Made by a program: the position numbers and the translations under genes. 64,000 bases of DNA, taken from the NCBI RefSeq assembly GCF_012726295.1, contig NZ_JABAOB010000002.1, positions 372,001 to 436,000 on the forward strand, written 5' to 3'. This DNA is from Chitinophaga sp. Ak27 (lineage in GTDB: Bacteria > Bacteroidota > Bacteroidia > Chitinophagales > Chitinophagaceae). The notes under the pieces are model-generated. The model had not been told where the DNA came from, made no database searches, and worked only from the letters and a program-made list of their open reading frames with translations. Below, one piece after another: positions 34,333 through 43,675 of the stretch (the first letter of the stretch is position 1; every line of letters starts with the position of its first letter).

Positions 34333-36223
34333 AAACAATGTAAACTCTTTAAAAAAATCCAGATCTATGCTTAGATGGAACAAGTTCCGTCCAAAGTTGA
34401 AACAGTTACGTGTGTACGACCGGAGAACTTTGGTATTGATGTTAAGTATTGGCAGCTGTCAGCAGTTGATGGCCCAGAACAAACTGCCATTAACTGATTT
34501 ATCTGCTTTTCAGCAACCAGCGGCCAATTGGCGTATAGCCGGTGGCGTTAAAGCAGACCTGCAGCAACAGAATGTATTGCAAACAACGGAAGGAACCGGT
34601 ATCCTGGTGAACCTGCCTGCGAAAAACACGCACGGACAGGATCTTTTCAGCAGCTGGCAACATGGCGATCTCGATCTGGAGCTCGACTACCTGATGTCGA
34701 AAGGTTCGAACTCCGGCATTTATTTACAAGGCAGGTATGAGATTCAGCTGCTCGACAGCTGGGGCACCGCTGCTCCGCGGGCTTCCGACAACGGAGGTAT
34801 TTATGAACGCTGGAACGACAACCAGCCTGCCGGTCAGCAAGGATATGATGGACATGCTCCCCGTCAGAATGTAAGCCGCGCGCCAGGTTTGTGGCAGCAT
34901 ATGAAAATATCTTTCCAGGCGCCCCGCTTCGACGCTGCCGGCAATAAAATTGCCGACGCCGTGATCCTGAAGCTGGTGCTGAATGGCGTTACCATTCATG
35001 AAAACGTAGTACTGTCGGGCCCCACCCGCGGTGCGGTACAAAATAATGAAGTAGCAGCAGGCCCGCTCCGCATCCAGGGCGATCATGGCACCGTGGCCTT
35101 CAGAAATATTGTAGTCAATAACTATAACTCGCCCCGCCCCGAGCTGCAGGACGTGAAATACAGTGTATATAAAGGCCGCTTCGACAAAGAACCGGATTTT
35201 AGTACGCTGAAACCAGCTACTACCGGTACTTCCGCACAACTGACCTCTAACATCAACGGTTTGCCTGATAATGAATTTGTAGTACGATATACCGCTACCC
35301 TGGTGGTGAAAAAAGCGGGAGATTATGGATTTAATCTCCATACTTCCGGTGGTCCGGGTGCACTGAAAATAGATAACAAACCAGTGATCACTCCCCGCGG
35401 TTGGGATGGTCGCGGAGATGTGAACCTGGAACCGGGCAACCACGCGGTGGAAGTGCTGTATGGCAAAACTACCGACTGGGCTAAAGCTTCCCTGACATTA
35501 GCGGTGAAAGAAGCAGGCATCCGTGAATTTGTGATCAGCGATGCCAACGTACCGGCGGATGATGTTACTGATCCAATCCTGGTAACGGCCAACGAAAACA
35601 CCGTGTTGCGCAGCTTTATGGATATCCCGGGTAAACGCGTGGTACACGCGGTTTCTGTAGGAAGCCCTGCTAAAGTGCATTACACCTATGATATGGACAA
35701 TGGCCAGCCTATACAGGTGTGGCGCGGCGAATTCCTCAACACCACCCCGATGTGGCACGACCGTGGCGACGGTTCTTCCCGCCCTATGGGTACAGTACAG
35801 GTGCTCACCCCACAGGTGGCATTAGCCATTGAGAAGCTGTCGGGTAAAGACGCGGCATGGACGAATGATACCACTGGTACGGGTTATCGTCCTTCCGGCT
35901 ATACACTCGACGAAACAGGTAAGCCTACTTTCCAATACCAGGTGTATGGTACCGCAGTAACAGATGATATCAGCGTATTGCCGGAAAACCAGGGTATTCA
36001 CCGTACTGTAACAGTAGCACAACCTGCGGCTGAGCTGTATCTGCGTATAGCCGTGGCAGATAGCATAGAACAGGTAGCCCCTGGTATGTATTTGATCGGC
36101 GACAAATCTTATTATGTGAAGATGGACGATACCAAAGCGAATGCCATCATCCGCAACCAGAATGGCCGTGCAGAACTGATTGTGCCAGTACAGGCTAAAA
36201 CAGGTTATGCGGTTATCTTCTAA
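34322..36223 (+). CDS. DUF1080 (3-keto-disaccharide hydrolase) protein with PA14-like domain
   Basis: An exported protein with signal-like segment TLVLMLSIGSCQQLMAQ. Next comes a DUF1080/3-keto-disaccharide hydrolase jelly-roll: DLDLELDYLMSKGSNSGIYLQGRYEIQLLDSWG, then HMKISFQAPRF and GPLRIQGDHGTVAFRNIVV. A PA14-like domain follows at about 285-390 (VYKGRFDKEPDFSTL..YTATLVVKKAGDYGFNL.TSGGPGALKIDNK) and a beta-rich end. DUF1080 enzymes cleave 3-oxo-glycosides made by periplasmic sugar dehydrogenases. The start is given at 34322, but ATG 34367 (MLRWNKF) is equally plausible because a palindrome covers 34322. It is 12 nt from the propeller-cytochrome gene, so they form an operon. Confidence 0.85.
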   Translation: MHLANNVNSLKKSRSMLRWNKFRPKLKQLRVYDRRTLVLMLSIGSCQQLMAQNKLPLTDLSAFQQPAANWRIAGGVKADLQQQNVLQTTEGTGILVNLPAKNTHGQDLFSSWQHGDLDLELDYLMSKGSNSGIYLQGRYEIQLLDSWGTAAPRASDNGGIYERWNDNQPAGQQGYDGHAPRQNVSRAPGLWQHMKISFQAPRFDAAGNKIADAVILKLVLNGVTIHENVVLSGPTRGAVQNNEVAAGPLRIQGDHGTVAFRNIVVNNYNSPRPELQDVKYSVYKGRFDKEPDFSTLKPATTGTSAQLTSNINGLPDNEFVVRYTATLVVKKAGDYGFNLHTSGGPGALKIDNKPVITPRGWDGRGDVNLEPGNHAVEVLYGKTTDWAKASLTLAVKEAGIREFVISDANVPADDVTDPILVTANENTVLRSFMDIPGKRVVHAVSVGSPAKVHYTYDMDNGQPIQVWRGEFLNTTPMWHDRGDGSSRPMGTVQVLTPQVALAIEKLSGKDAAWTNDTTGTGYRPSGYTLDETGKPTFQYQVYGTAVTDDISVLPENQGIHRTVTVAQPAAELYLRIAVADSIEQVAPGMYLIGDKSYYVKMDDTKANAIIRNQNGRAELIVPVQAKTGYAVIF

Positions 36224-36235
36224 GCAGCAATACTA

Positions 36236-38182
36236 ATGACTATTATGAAACTGAATTATAAAAGAATTACAGCAGGAATTGCCGCCGGCATGTTGTTGAT
36301 GACGACTGCTATCACCGGGGTACAGGCACAGGAGTCGCCCAAGGAAGAAGACTTTTTCCGCATTGCACGTATCAGCTCCCCGGAAGGTACCCTGCTAGAA
36401 GTAGGTGGCTTATGTACCCTGCCTAATGGCGACCTGGGCGTGGCTACCCGCCGCGGCGATATTTTCATCGTGGAAAACCCTACCAGCAAGCAACCTTATT
36501 TCAGGAAAGTGGCCTCGGGGCTGCATGAAGTATTGGGACTGGCTTACAAGAACGGTTCCCTGTACTGCGCACAACGCGGCGAACTGACCAAAATGACCGA
36601 TACCAACATGGACGGTAAAATAGATAAGTTCGAAACCGTTTATGCATGGCCGTTATCCGGTCATTACCACGAGTACAGTTTTGGCCCGGTACTGGGACCT
36701 GATGGATCTTTCTTCGTATCCGGCAACGTTGCCTTTGGTGACGAAGAGTGGTGGCGTGGTGAAAGCCGTGTACCCTGGAGAGGCTGGATGATGCATATCA
36801 CCGAAGACGGTAAAATGGAACCATGGGCAACCGGTTTCCGCTCTCCCTGCGGTTTAGGTACTATTGATGGCGAACTGTTTTACACCGACAACCAGGGTGA
36901 CTGGATGGGCTCCGGCGGACTTACCCACGTGAAGAAAGGTAGCTTCGTAGGACACCCGGCTGGCTTGCGCTGGACAGGCTTACCCAATTCACCGGTAAAA
37001 CTCACTACTGAAGCGCTGTATGCCAAGGTAGATCCCCGTTTCCGCAAAGATGCCAATGGACGTGCCATCAAACCGGAAAACGTAGAAAACGAAAAGTTCG
37101 TGACGCTGTTTGATATGAAGAAATATTTCCCTGAAGTACAGTTGCCAGCCGTATGGCTACCACACGGTGTATTAGGGATTTCCAACTCACAGCTCACCAC
37201 CATTCCTGAAGGCGTATTTGGTCCTTTTGCCAAACAAGTGCTGATCGGCGACCAGGGTCAGAGTAAGATTATGCGCGTGTACCTGGAAAAAGTGAATGGT
37301 GAATACCAGGGTGCTGCCTGGGATTTCAGAAGCGGTTTCCAATCCGGCGTGCTGCGCCTGGCCTGGGGTAAAGACGGTTCCCTCTTCGTAGGCGAAACCA
37401 ACCGTGGATGGGGTTCTGCCGGCGATGCCAATCAAGGCCTTCAACGCCTGGTGTGGAATAACCGCGTACCATTTGAAATGAGAACGGTGAGCGCTCAGCC
37501 CGATGGTTTTGAAATCACCTTTACACAGCCCATCGATAAAAAATATGCAGAAGATATTGCTTCATACAATGTAGAAAGCTTTATCTATAAGTATCACCCG
37601 GTGTATGGAAGTCCTACTGTTAACACAGAAAAACTGACAGTTAAAGGAGTACAGGTATCGCCCGATGGTATGAAAGTGCGCCTGGTGATAGATGGTCTGC
37701 GTCAGTACTACATCCACAAACTGACCCTCAATGGTATCCGTGCGCAGGAGAATGCCTATTCCCTCGTACATCCGGATGTATACTACACGCTGAATAATAT
37801 TCCTGAGGGTGCGAAGCTGCCGGTATCTGCGCTGAGTACCAAAAACTCCGCTGTTAAGTCGGCTGCTGTCAAAGCCGCAGAAGCCAAGGCGGTTGCGAAG
37901 GAAGCGGCTCCTGCTGCGACAAAAGCGCTGACCTATGAGCAGATCAAGCCTTTATTGAATAAATACACCTGCTCTTCCTGCCACAATCCTGATAAAAAAC
38001 AGGTAGGTCCGGGTTTCCGGGATGTAGCAAAGAGGAATTACTCAGTTGCCAAAATCCTCGCGCTGATTAAAAATCCTAAGCCGGAAAACTGGCCCGGCTA
38101 TGCTACCCCAATGCCTCCTTTACCGCAGGTGCCACAAGCCGATGCGACGAAGATTGCGATGTGGATTAATTCACTGAAGTAA
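36236..38182 (+). CDS. Beta-propeller sugar dehydrogenase-like protein fused to cytochrome c
   Basis: After a signal peptide (MLLMTTAITGVQAQ) residues about 40-420 form a six-bladed propeller like the PQQ-dependent sugar/sorbosone dehydrogenases and PVC-type heme proteins (LCTLPNGDLGVATRRGDIFIV, GPDGSFFVSGNVAFG, GFRSPCGLGTIDGELFYTDNQGDW, LFVGETNRGWGS). A low-complexity Ala/Lys linker (about 530-565) leads to a C-terminal cytochrome c domain with heme motif C579-S-S-C582-H583 and axial-Met region ATPMPPLPQ. It could oxidise a sugar and pass electrons to heme. With the preceding DUF1080 gene this fits a 3-keto-glycoside route. Start at 36236 or ATG 36245. Confidence 0.85.
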   Translation: MTIMKLNYKRITAGIAAGMLLMTTAITGVQAQESPKEEDFFRIARISSPEGTLLEVGGLCTLPNGDLGVATRRGDIFIVENPTSKQPYFRKVASGLHEVLGLAYKNGSLYCAQRGELTKMTDTNMDGKIDKFETVYAWPLSGHYHEYSFGPVLGPDGSFFVSGNVAFGDEEWWRGESRVPWRGWMMHITEDGKMEPWATGFRSPCGLGTIDGELFYTDNQGDWMGSGGLTHVKKGSFVGHPAGLRWTGLPNSPVKLTTEALYAKVDPRFRKDANGRAIKPENVENEKFVTLFDMKKYFPEVQLPAVWLPHGVLGISNSQLTTIPEGVFGPFAKQVLIGDQGQSKIMRVYLEKVNGEYQGAAWDFRSGFQSGVLRLAWGKDGSLFVGETNRGWGSAGDANQGLQRLVWNNRVPFEMRTVSAQPDGFEITFTQPIDKKYAEDIASYNVESFIYKYHPVYGSPTVNTEKLTVKGVQVSPDGMKVRLVIDGLRQYYIHKLTLNGIRAQENAYSLVHPDVYYTLNNIPEGAKLPVSALSTKNSAVKSAAVKAAEAKAVAKEAAPAATKALTYEQIKPLLNKYTCSSCHNPDKKQVGPGFRDVAKRNYSVAKILALIKNPKPENWPGYATPMPPLPQVPQADATKIAMWINSLK

Positions 38183-38195
38183 GTATAAGCCGAAA

Positions 38196-38270
38196 GCATA
38201 AAGCTATTGAAGCGGATCATCTTTGCGACATTTAAAATCGCATTGGTGATCCGCTTCAATAGCTTTATGC
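38196..38270. repeat. Dispersed inverted-repeat element, copy 4 of 6
   Basis: Arms of 24 nt at 38196-38219 and 38247-38270 are perfectly complementary (left arm contains GCATAAAGCTATTGAAGCGG). The 27-nt centre contains TTTGCGACATTTAAAATCGC, like the other copies. Weaker complementarity continues outward. It starts 14 nt past the stop of the propeller-cytochrome gene. Confidence 0.92.
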
Positions 38271-38578
38271 TTTTTGCTTTTATGCAGGGCAGAGCTTTTA
38301 CAGAGGTCGCACCGCCTTTTTTTTATTTTAACCCATTCTGTCCATTTCGTGGACTTCCAGTTGTTATACGCCGGTAGTTTGTGCTCATTTTAAGATTTCC
38401 TTAACGGGAAAACCGGGCCTTGTGCAGGTTGACTGGCTGGGAATCCGGGCGCTTTTTTTGTCATCCTGGATTACCTTCTTGTTAACAAAAATTAAAAAGT
38501 GCTTAATTTATTTTCACTATATATTGATTATTAATACAATATAAATATAATTAAATAAAATTTAAACATTCGATTAAA

Positions 38579-38615
38579 TAAACGCTTGTTTAAATTAAAC
38601 GTTTGTTTAACTTTG
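38579..38615 (+). promoter_or_regulatory. Autoregulated promoter of the tetR-tolC-emrA-emrB operon
   Basis: Two 15-bp repeats, TAAACGCTTGTTTAA (38579-38593) and TAAACGTTTGTTTAA (38596-38610), are spaced 17 bp apart and each is partly palindromic, as expected of TetR-type half-sites. They overlap a promoter: CTTG at 38585-38588, a 19-nt spacer and a perfect -7 TAACTTTG at 38608-38615. Transcription would start near 38622, 16 nt before the regulator gene. Binding of the encoded TetR protein would block it. Confidence 0.72.
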
Positions 38616-38637
38616 CTTTGTCAAATCAAAAAGGAAC

Positions 38638-39270
38638 ATGGAAGAGTATAGTGAAAAACAGCTCGCGATTTTAAAGGTTGCAGAGCGGCTATTTGCCGAC
38701 CAGGGCTTTCATGGCACATCGGTAAGAGACATAGCACAGGAGGCGGACGTGAATATTGCCATGATCTCCTATTATTTCGGATCGAAGGACAAGCTGCTGG
38801 AAACTATTTTCAGATATAGAATGGAGGCTTCCCGTAAGTTCATCAATGAATTGTTGGAGAACAATACACTGGAGCCGCTGGAGAAGATCAACAGCCTGAT
38901 CGACCGGTTTATCAATAAGATGTTGGGAGAGCAATACTTCCAGTGTATTATGAGCCGCGAGCAGCTGAACAGCCAGGCAAGCCCGGTAAGGGACCTGATC
39001 TGGGAACTGAAAGGAGAGATGCTCGGGTTAATGCAGCCCATCGTAACCCAGGCACAGGAGGCAGGCATCTTTTATAAAGATGTAGATGTGGAAATGTTGA
39101 TGACTACATTATTCGGGACTATTCACCAGGTAATACCTGCTCAACATATATTAAAGAAAAGTGCCCCGGCTACGGTGACGAATGACGATGAATTCCGGGA
39201 ATATGTCAAAACCAGGGTAAGTACCCATTTAAAAAAATTGTTTAAAGCAATCCTAACACATGAATTCTAA
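38638..39270 (+). CDS. TetR/AcrR-family regulator of efflux operon
   Basis: The N-terminal HTH (QLAILKVAERLFADQGFHGTSVRDIAQEADVNIAMISYYFGSKDKLLETIF, residues 8-57) is textbook TetR. The remaining 150 residues form the helical ligand domain. It is the first gene of the operon and overlaps tolC by 11 nt. The repeats in its promoter indicate autoregulation and probable drug-responsive control of the pump genes. Length 210 aa. Confidence 0.93.
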   Translation: MEEYSEKQLAILKVAERLFADQGFHGTSVRDIAQEADVNIAMISYYFGSKDKLLETIFRYRMEASRKFINELLENNTLEPLEKINSLIDRFINKMLGEQYFQCIMSREQLNSQASPVRDLIWELKGEMLGLMQPIVTQAQEAGIFYKDVDVEMLMTTLFGTIHQVIPAQHILKKSAPATVTNDDEFREYVKTRVSTHLKKLFKAILTHEF

Positions 39271-40618
39271 AAGCATATACACACGATTATATGCGCTTGC
39301 ATCGGGAATCCTGCTGACTTTTTTTTACCAGACAGCATCCGCACAACAGAGCATAAAACCGCTTTCGTTAAATGAAGCCATATCGCTGAGTATACAAAAC
39401 AGCAAACAATTGAAAGTGAGCCAGGCCAGAGTTGCTGAAGCCACTGCCTCACTGAAAACAGCCAATGAACGCCAATTACCGGATGTTAGTGTCTCCGGTT
39501 CTTATCTCCGCCTTACCCAACCCAATATAGATCTGAAGCTGAATACGGGAAGCGGCAACGGCGGCAGCAGCGGATCCAGCCCTAAAGTAAATTCTGCCGC
39601 CTACGGTATGGCCAATGTGTCCATCCCCATTTTTGCAGGCGGTATCATACAGAGTGGTAAAGAATCTGCCCGGTACCTGGAACAGGCAGCCAAACTGGAC
39701 GTTGATAAAGACAGGGAAGAGATCATTCAAAATACTATTGCTGCCTACAGCAACCTGTATAAAGCTAAAGCAGCCGTGACGCTGGTAGAAGAGAATATTA
39801 AAACTTCGGACCAAAGAGTGAGAGAGTTTTCCAACAAAGAACAGAATGGATTATTGGCACGCAACGACCTGTTAAAAGCAGAGTTGCAACAGTCTAACTA
39901 CCAGCTGGCATTGATGGACGCACAGAATAATCTCAAAATTGCCAATCTCAACATGAATATTATGCTGGGATTACCAGACAACACTTTGTTGCAGGTAGAC
40001 AGCACCGTATTTAAGGTAGATAATAACGTAGACGGACGCGGAGAGGCAGAGTTTGAGCAGCTGGCTTATCAGAACCGTAAAGATGCCCAGGCTTTGGGAG
40101 CGCGTGAGAAAGCAGCTAATGCTGGTGTGAAAGGTGCAAAAGGAGAATATTTTCCTTCCCTGGCGGTTACCGGTGGTTATGTTGCAGCTTATATCCCTAA
40201 CGTGGTTACCATCACCAACGCAATTACCGGTGGGGTAGGGCTGAAATATAACTTGTCTTCCCTCTGGAAAACAGGTTCCAAGGTAGCCGGTGCGAAAGCG
40301 CAACTGGCAGAGGTACAGGCCAATCAAGCCAAACTCATAGATGGTATTCATATGGACGTTTACCAGTCTTACGAAAACTATCTCCTGAGCCATAAGAAAA
40401 TGGACACTTATATTAAGGCGATTGAACAGTCGGAAGAAAATTACCGGATTACGAAGAATAAGCACGATAACAACCTGGCTACTACAACAGACTTGTTGGA
40501 TGCCGATGTGGCAAACTTACAGTCGCACCTCAACTACGCTTATGCGAAGGCAGATGCACTCGTAGCTTACAACAAACTGTTACAGGCAGCGGGCATACTG
40601 GAATCCAACAACAAATAA
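39260..40618 (+). CDS. TolC-family outer membrane efflux protein
   Basis: This is the outer membrane exit duct of a tripartite pump. A signal peptide (LASGILLTFFYQTASAQQ) is followed by two OEP repeats. They begin LSLNEAISLSIQNSKQLKVSQARVAEA (about 35) and EFEQLAYQNRKDAQALGAREKAANAGVKGAKGEYFPSLAVTGGY (about 260), with long helices between. A Gly/Ser-rich loop (GSGNGGSSGSS) lies near 97. Length 452 aa is typical. The ATG lies inside the end of tetR, so translation is coupled. Confidence 0.93.
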   Translation: MNSKSIYTRLYALASGILLTFFYQTASAQQSIKPLSLNEAISLSIQNSKQLKVSQARVAEATASLKTANERQLPDVSVSGSYLRLTQPNIDLKLNTGSGNGGSSGSSPKVNSAAYGMANVSIPIFAGGIIQSGKESARYLEQAAKLDVDKDREEIIQNTIAAYSNLYKAKAAVTLVEENIKTSDQRVREFSNKEQNGLLARNDLLKAELQQSNYQLALMDAQNNLKIANLNMNIMLGLPDNTLLQVDSTVFKVDNNVDGRGEAEFEQLAYQNRKDAQALGAREKAANAGVKGAKGEYFPSLAVTGGYVAAYIPNVVTITNAITGGVGLKYNLSSLWKTGSKVAGAKAQLAEVQANQAKLIDGIHMDVYQSYENYLLSHKKMDTYIKAIEQSEENYRITKNKHDNNLATTTDLLDADVANLQSHLNYAYAKADALVAYNKLLQAAGILESNNK

Positions 40619-40646
40619 TACGCACAAACCAAAAAATATCAAAGCC

Positions 40647-41777
40647 GTGGAAACGCAAACACAAACAAAACCTACTAACAATATAAATATGCAGGAAACA
40701 ACCGCGCCTAAAAAGAGAAGCAAAGGGTTCATCATAGTGCTGGCTGCGCTGGTAATTGGTGGTGGTGCTTTTGGTATCACCAAATATATTCACGCCTTAC
40801 ACCATGAGGAAACCGATAATGCGCAGATCGATGCGAATGTGAGCCCAGTAATACCCCGTGTATCCGGTTATGTGAAAGAAGTAAGGGTGAAAGATAACCA
40901 GCTGGTGAAGAAAGGAGATACCCTTGTTATCCTGGATGACCGCGACCTGGCCATCAAAGTACAACAGGCGGAAAACGCATTATATACTGCACAGGCTAAC
41001 CTGGGAGCTGCTGAAGCTACCACCGCCGCTGCACAGGCAAATATCAGTACTGCTGAAGCACAGATAGGTACGATCGACGCACAGATAGCCGCAGCTAAAG
41101 TAAATCTCTGGAGAGCCAGCCAGGATTTCGAACGCTACAGCAACCTGATTAAAGATCACTCTATCACGCAACAGGAGTTTGAACAGGCTTCTGCTGCCAA
41201 ACAAACTGCTGAACGTCAGCTGGATGTATTGGCTAAACAAAAAGCAGCTGCCGCCCGTCAAACAAATGTAGTGTCTTCCCAGAGCGGCGCTACTTCCAAA
41301 CAAATCAACATCGCCAGCGCTGGTATCAAACAACGCGAAACCGACGTAGCTGATGCTAAACTGAATCTCTCTTACACCGTGATCACTGCTCCGGAAGATG
41401 GTGTGCTGTCAAAAATATTTGTACAACCAGGTCAGTTCGTGACTGCCGGTCAGTCTTTATTCAGCGTGGTATTGAGCACTACTCCATGGGTAGTGGCTAA
41501 CTTCAAGGAAACACAGCTGGACAAGATGAAGCTGGGTCAGAAAGTAACAGTACATATCGATGCTTATCCTGAAAAGGCGCTGGAAGCTAAAGTAACTTCC
41601 TTCTCGCCGGCCACCGGTTCTAAATTTGCGCTGCTGCCTCCGGATAACGCTTCTGGTAACTTCGTAAAAGTGGTACAACGCTTACCGGTAAAAATTGAGT
41701 TCGACAACCCTAACGATGAACTGGTTAAACAGTTACGCCCGGGTATGAACGTACTGGTAGACGTGCACCTTAACTAA
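40647..41777 (+). CDS. HlyD/EmrA-family periplasmic adaptor
   Basis: The adaptor links the inner membrane MFS pump to TolC. It has one membrane helix (FIIVLAALVIGGGAFGITKYI, about 29-49), a biotinyl-lipoyl half (VSPVIPRVSGYVKEVRVKDNQLVKKGDTLVILDDRDL), a long Ala-rich coiled coil (about 100-230), then the second lipoyl half (AKLNLSYTVITAPEDGVLSKIFVQPGQFVTAGQSLFSVV) and a beta-barrel. Length 376 aa. A long hairpin lies between this gene and the MFS gene. Confidence 0.93.
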   Translation: METQTQTKPTNNINMQETTAPKKRSKGFIIVLAALVIGGGAFGITKYIHALHHEETDNAQIDANVSPVIPRVSGYVKEVRVKDNQLVKKGDTLVILDDRDLAIKVQQAENALYTAQANLGAAEATTAAAQANISTAEAQIGTIDAQIAAAKVNLWRASQDFERYSNLIKDHSITQQEFEQASAAKQTAERQLDVLAKQKAAAARQTNVVSSQSGATSKQINIASAGIKQRETDVADAKLNLSYTVITAPEDGVLSKIFVQPGQFVTAGQSLFSVVLSTTPWVVANFKETQLDKMKLGQKVTVHIDAYPEKALEAKVTSFSPATGSKFALLPPDNASGNFVKVVQRLPVKIEFDNPNDELVKQLRPGMNVLVDVHLN

Positions 41778-41801
41778 TCATATACATGAATAGCAACTTA
41801 T

Positions 41802-41911
41802 CCGGAGTTAATAATTAATGGAAACCATGCAAAGACTAATGACAGGCAAATACCAACAGCAAAGACCAATTCAACAGACAGGTACTTATCGTCATTAATT
41901 ATTAACTCCGG
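41802..41911. repeat. Long intercistronic hairpin with a 26-codon open frame in its loop
   Basis: Perfect 19-bp inverted repeat, CCGGAGTTAATAATTAATG (41802-41820) and CATTAATTATTAACTCCGG (41893-41911), enclosing 72 nt. It lies between the emrA-like and emrB-like genes of one operon. A small open frame, METMQRLMTGKYQQQRPIQQ and six more residues, starts at the ATG that ends the left arm (41818) and stops at 41898 in the right arm. It could be an mRNA processing or stability structure, or a small mobile remnant. Confidence 0.75.
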
Positions 41912-41946
41912 GCAACGTTGTCCTCATTCAAAATATAAACTGCTGC

Positions 41947-43524
41947 ATGCAACAAGAATCATTGATAGAATACGGTTCGCGCAGGGTGATCATTACGATC
42001 ACCGCTATTTTCTGCGCTTTGCTGGAGATAGTGGACACCACTATCGTAAATGTGGCGTTGAATGACATGCGTGGTAATATGGGTGCTACGCTGAGTGAAA
42101 TCGGATGGGTGATCACCGCCTATGCCATCGGTAACGTAATCATTGTACCGATGACCAGTTGGTTATCCCAGCAGTTCGGTCGTCGTAACTATTTTGCGGC
42201 GTCAATTATCATATTCACCGTTTCCTCCTTCCTTTGCGGTAATTCCACTACCATGGTGGAACTGATCTTATTCCGTTTCATACAGGGGCTTGGAGGAGGT
42301 GCGTTGCTGGTAACCTCTCAAACAATTATCACGGAAAGTTATCCGCCCGAAAAGCGCGGTATTGCCCAGGCCATCTATGGTTTAGGGGTAATTATCGGCC
42401 CTACTTTGGGTCCCCCGCTCGGTGGTTACATCACAGATAACTACTCCTGGCCATACATTTTTTACATTAACATTCCCATTGGCGTTATTGCTACCCTGCT
42501 CACCCTGCAGTTCGTACGCAGCCCCAAATACGGTAATAAAAAGTCCATCAGCGAAATCGACTTCCTGGGTATCGGCCTTTTGGCCATCATGGTAGGTTCC
42601 CTGCAGTTTGTGCTGGAACGCGGACAGGAAGACGACTGGTTTAATGATCCTACCATCACCCTGTTGACCGTGATCAGTGCATCGGCCCTCTTCTTTTTTA
42701 TCTGGAGAGAGCTTACCACACCCAATCCCATCGTGGAGTTGCGGGTATTGAAAGACGGTAATCTGCGGGCCGGTACGATATTATCGTTTATCATGGGCTT
42801 CGGGTTATATGGATCTACCTTTATTATCCCGCTGTATACACAGGGATCTTTGGGATGGACCGCTACCCAGTCGGGTATGCTCATGATCCCGGCAGCATTG
42901 ACCACGGCCTTTATGATGCCGTTGATCGGTAAGCTGCTAGAGAAGGGAGTGCCGCAACAATACCTGGTAGCTTCCGGTATGTTCCTGTTCTTTGGCTTCT
43001 GTTTCTGGGGATATAAAATTATCACCCCTGCAGATACCGGGTCGGATGCGTTCTTCTGGATGCTGATTGTTCGCGGTGTGGGTATGGGATTGCTCTTCAT
43101 TCCTATTACTACCTTGTCCCTCTCCGGCCTCAAAGGCCAGCAGATTGGTCAGGGTGCGGCCTTCACCGGTATGATGCGTCAGCTGGGAGGTTCATTCGGG
43201 GTGGCATTGATCACTACCTTTATGGCCCGCCAGAATATGCTGCACCGCAACGACCTGGTAGCCAAGCTGGATACCAACAACCCCGATGTCATAAACCGGG
43301 TAAATGGCCTGGCACACAGCTTCGCCGCCAAAGGTATGGATGCAGACAAAGCCCTCGGCAGCGGTTATAAATTGCTGGATTACAGCGTCACCAAACAGGC
43401 AGCAATATTATCCTACATGGATGTATTCCTGTACCTGGGGCTGATGTTCCTGATCTGCGTACCATTTGTACTGATGGTAAAAGCTAAGAAAGCAGCTAAA
43501 CTGGATCCGTCAGCCATGCACTAA
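41947..43524 (+). CDS. DHA2-family MFS multidrug transporter (EmrB/QacA type)
   Basis: A 525-aa proton antiporter with 14 predicted membrane helices. The DHA2 motifs are present: LLEIVDTTIVNVALNDM (motif D1, helix 1), GWVITAYAIGNVIIVPMTSWLSQQFGRRNYF (motif A) and GLGVIIGPTLGPPLGGYI (motif C). Together with the adaptor and TolC protein it should export hydrophobic drugs across both membranes. It is the last gene of the operon and is followed by a terminator. Confidence 0.94.
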   Translation: MQQESLIEYGSRRVIITITAIFCALLEIVDTTIVNVALNDMRGNMGATLSEIGWVITAYAIGNVIIVPMTSWLSQQFGRRNYFAASIIIFTVSSFLCGNSTTMVELILFRFIQGLGGGALLVTSQTIITESYPPEKRGIAQAIYGLGVIIGPTLGPPLGGYITDNYSWPYIFYINIPIGVIATLLTLQFVRSPKYGNKKSISEIDFLGIGLLAIMVGSLQFVLERGQEDDWFNDPTITLLTVISASALFFFIWRELTTPNPIVELRVLKDGNLRAGTILSFIMGFGLYGSTFIIPLYTQGSLGWTATQSGMLMIPAALTTAFMMPLIGKLLEKGVPQQYLVASGMFLFFGFCFWGYKIITPADTGSDAFFWMLIVRGVGMGLLFIPITTLSLSGLKGQQIGQGAAFTGMMRQLGGSFGVALITTFMARQNMLHRNDLVAKLDTNNPDVINRVNGLAHSFAAKGMDADKALGSGYKLLDYSVTKQAAILSYMDVFLYLGLMFLICVPFVLMVKAKKAAKLDPSAMH

Positions 43525-43590
43525 CGGAACAGTTTTCGACATAAAAATATTGTTGCAATAACAGTGTAACAGTTGTAGGTTTAGGTAAAT

Positions 43591-43620
43591 AAGCCCCGAT
43601 TTTAATCGGGGCTTTTGTTT
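43591..43620 (+). terminator. Rho-independent terminator of the efflux operon
   Basis: A 10-bp stem (AAGCCCCGAT at 43591-43600, ATCGGGGCTT at 43605-43614) with a 4-nt loop is followed by TTGTTTTAT. It lies 66 nt past the MFS stop. Confidence 0.9.
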
Positions 43621-43675
43621 TATGAGATAGTTTTTATGGAGATAATTTTTTAATTTCCATATAAACCCCGGCGCT

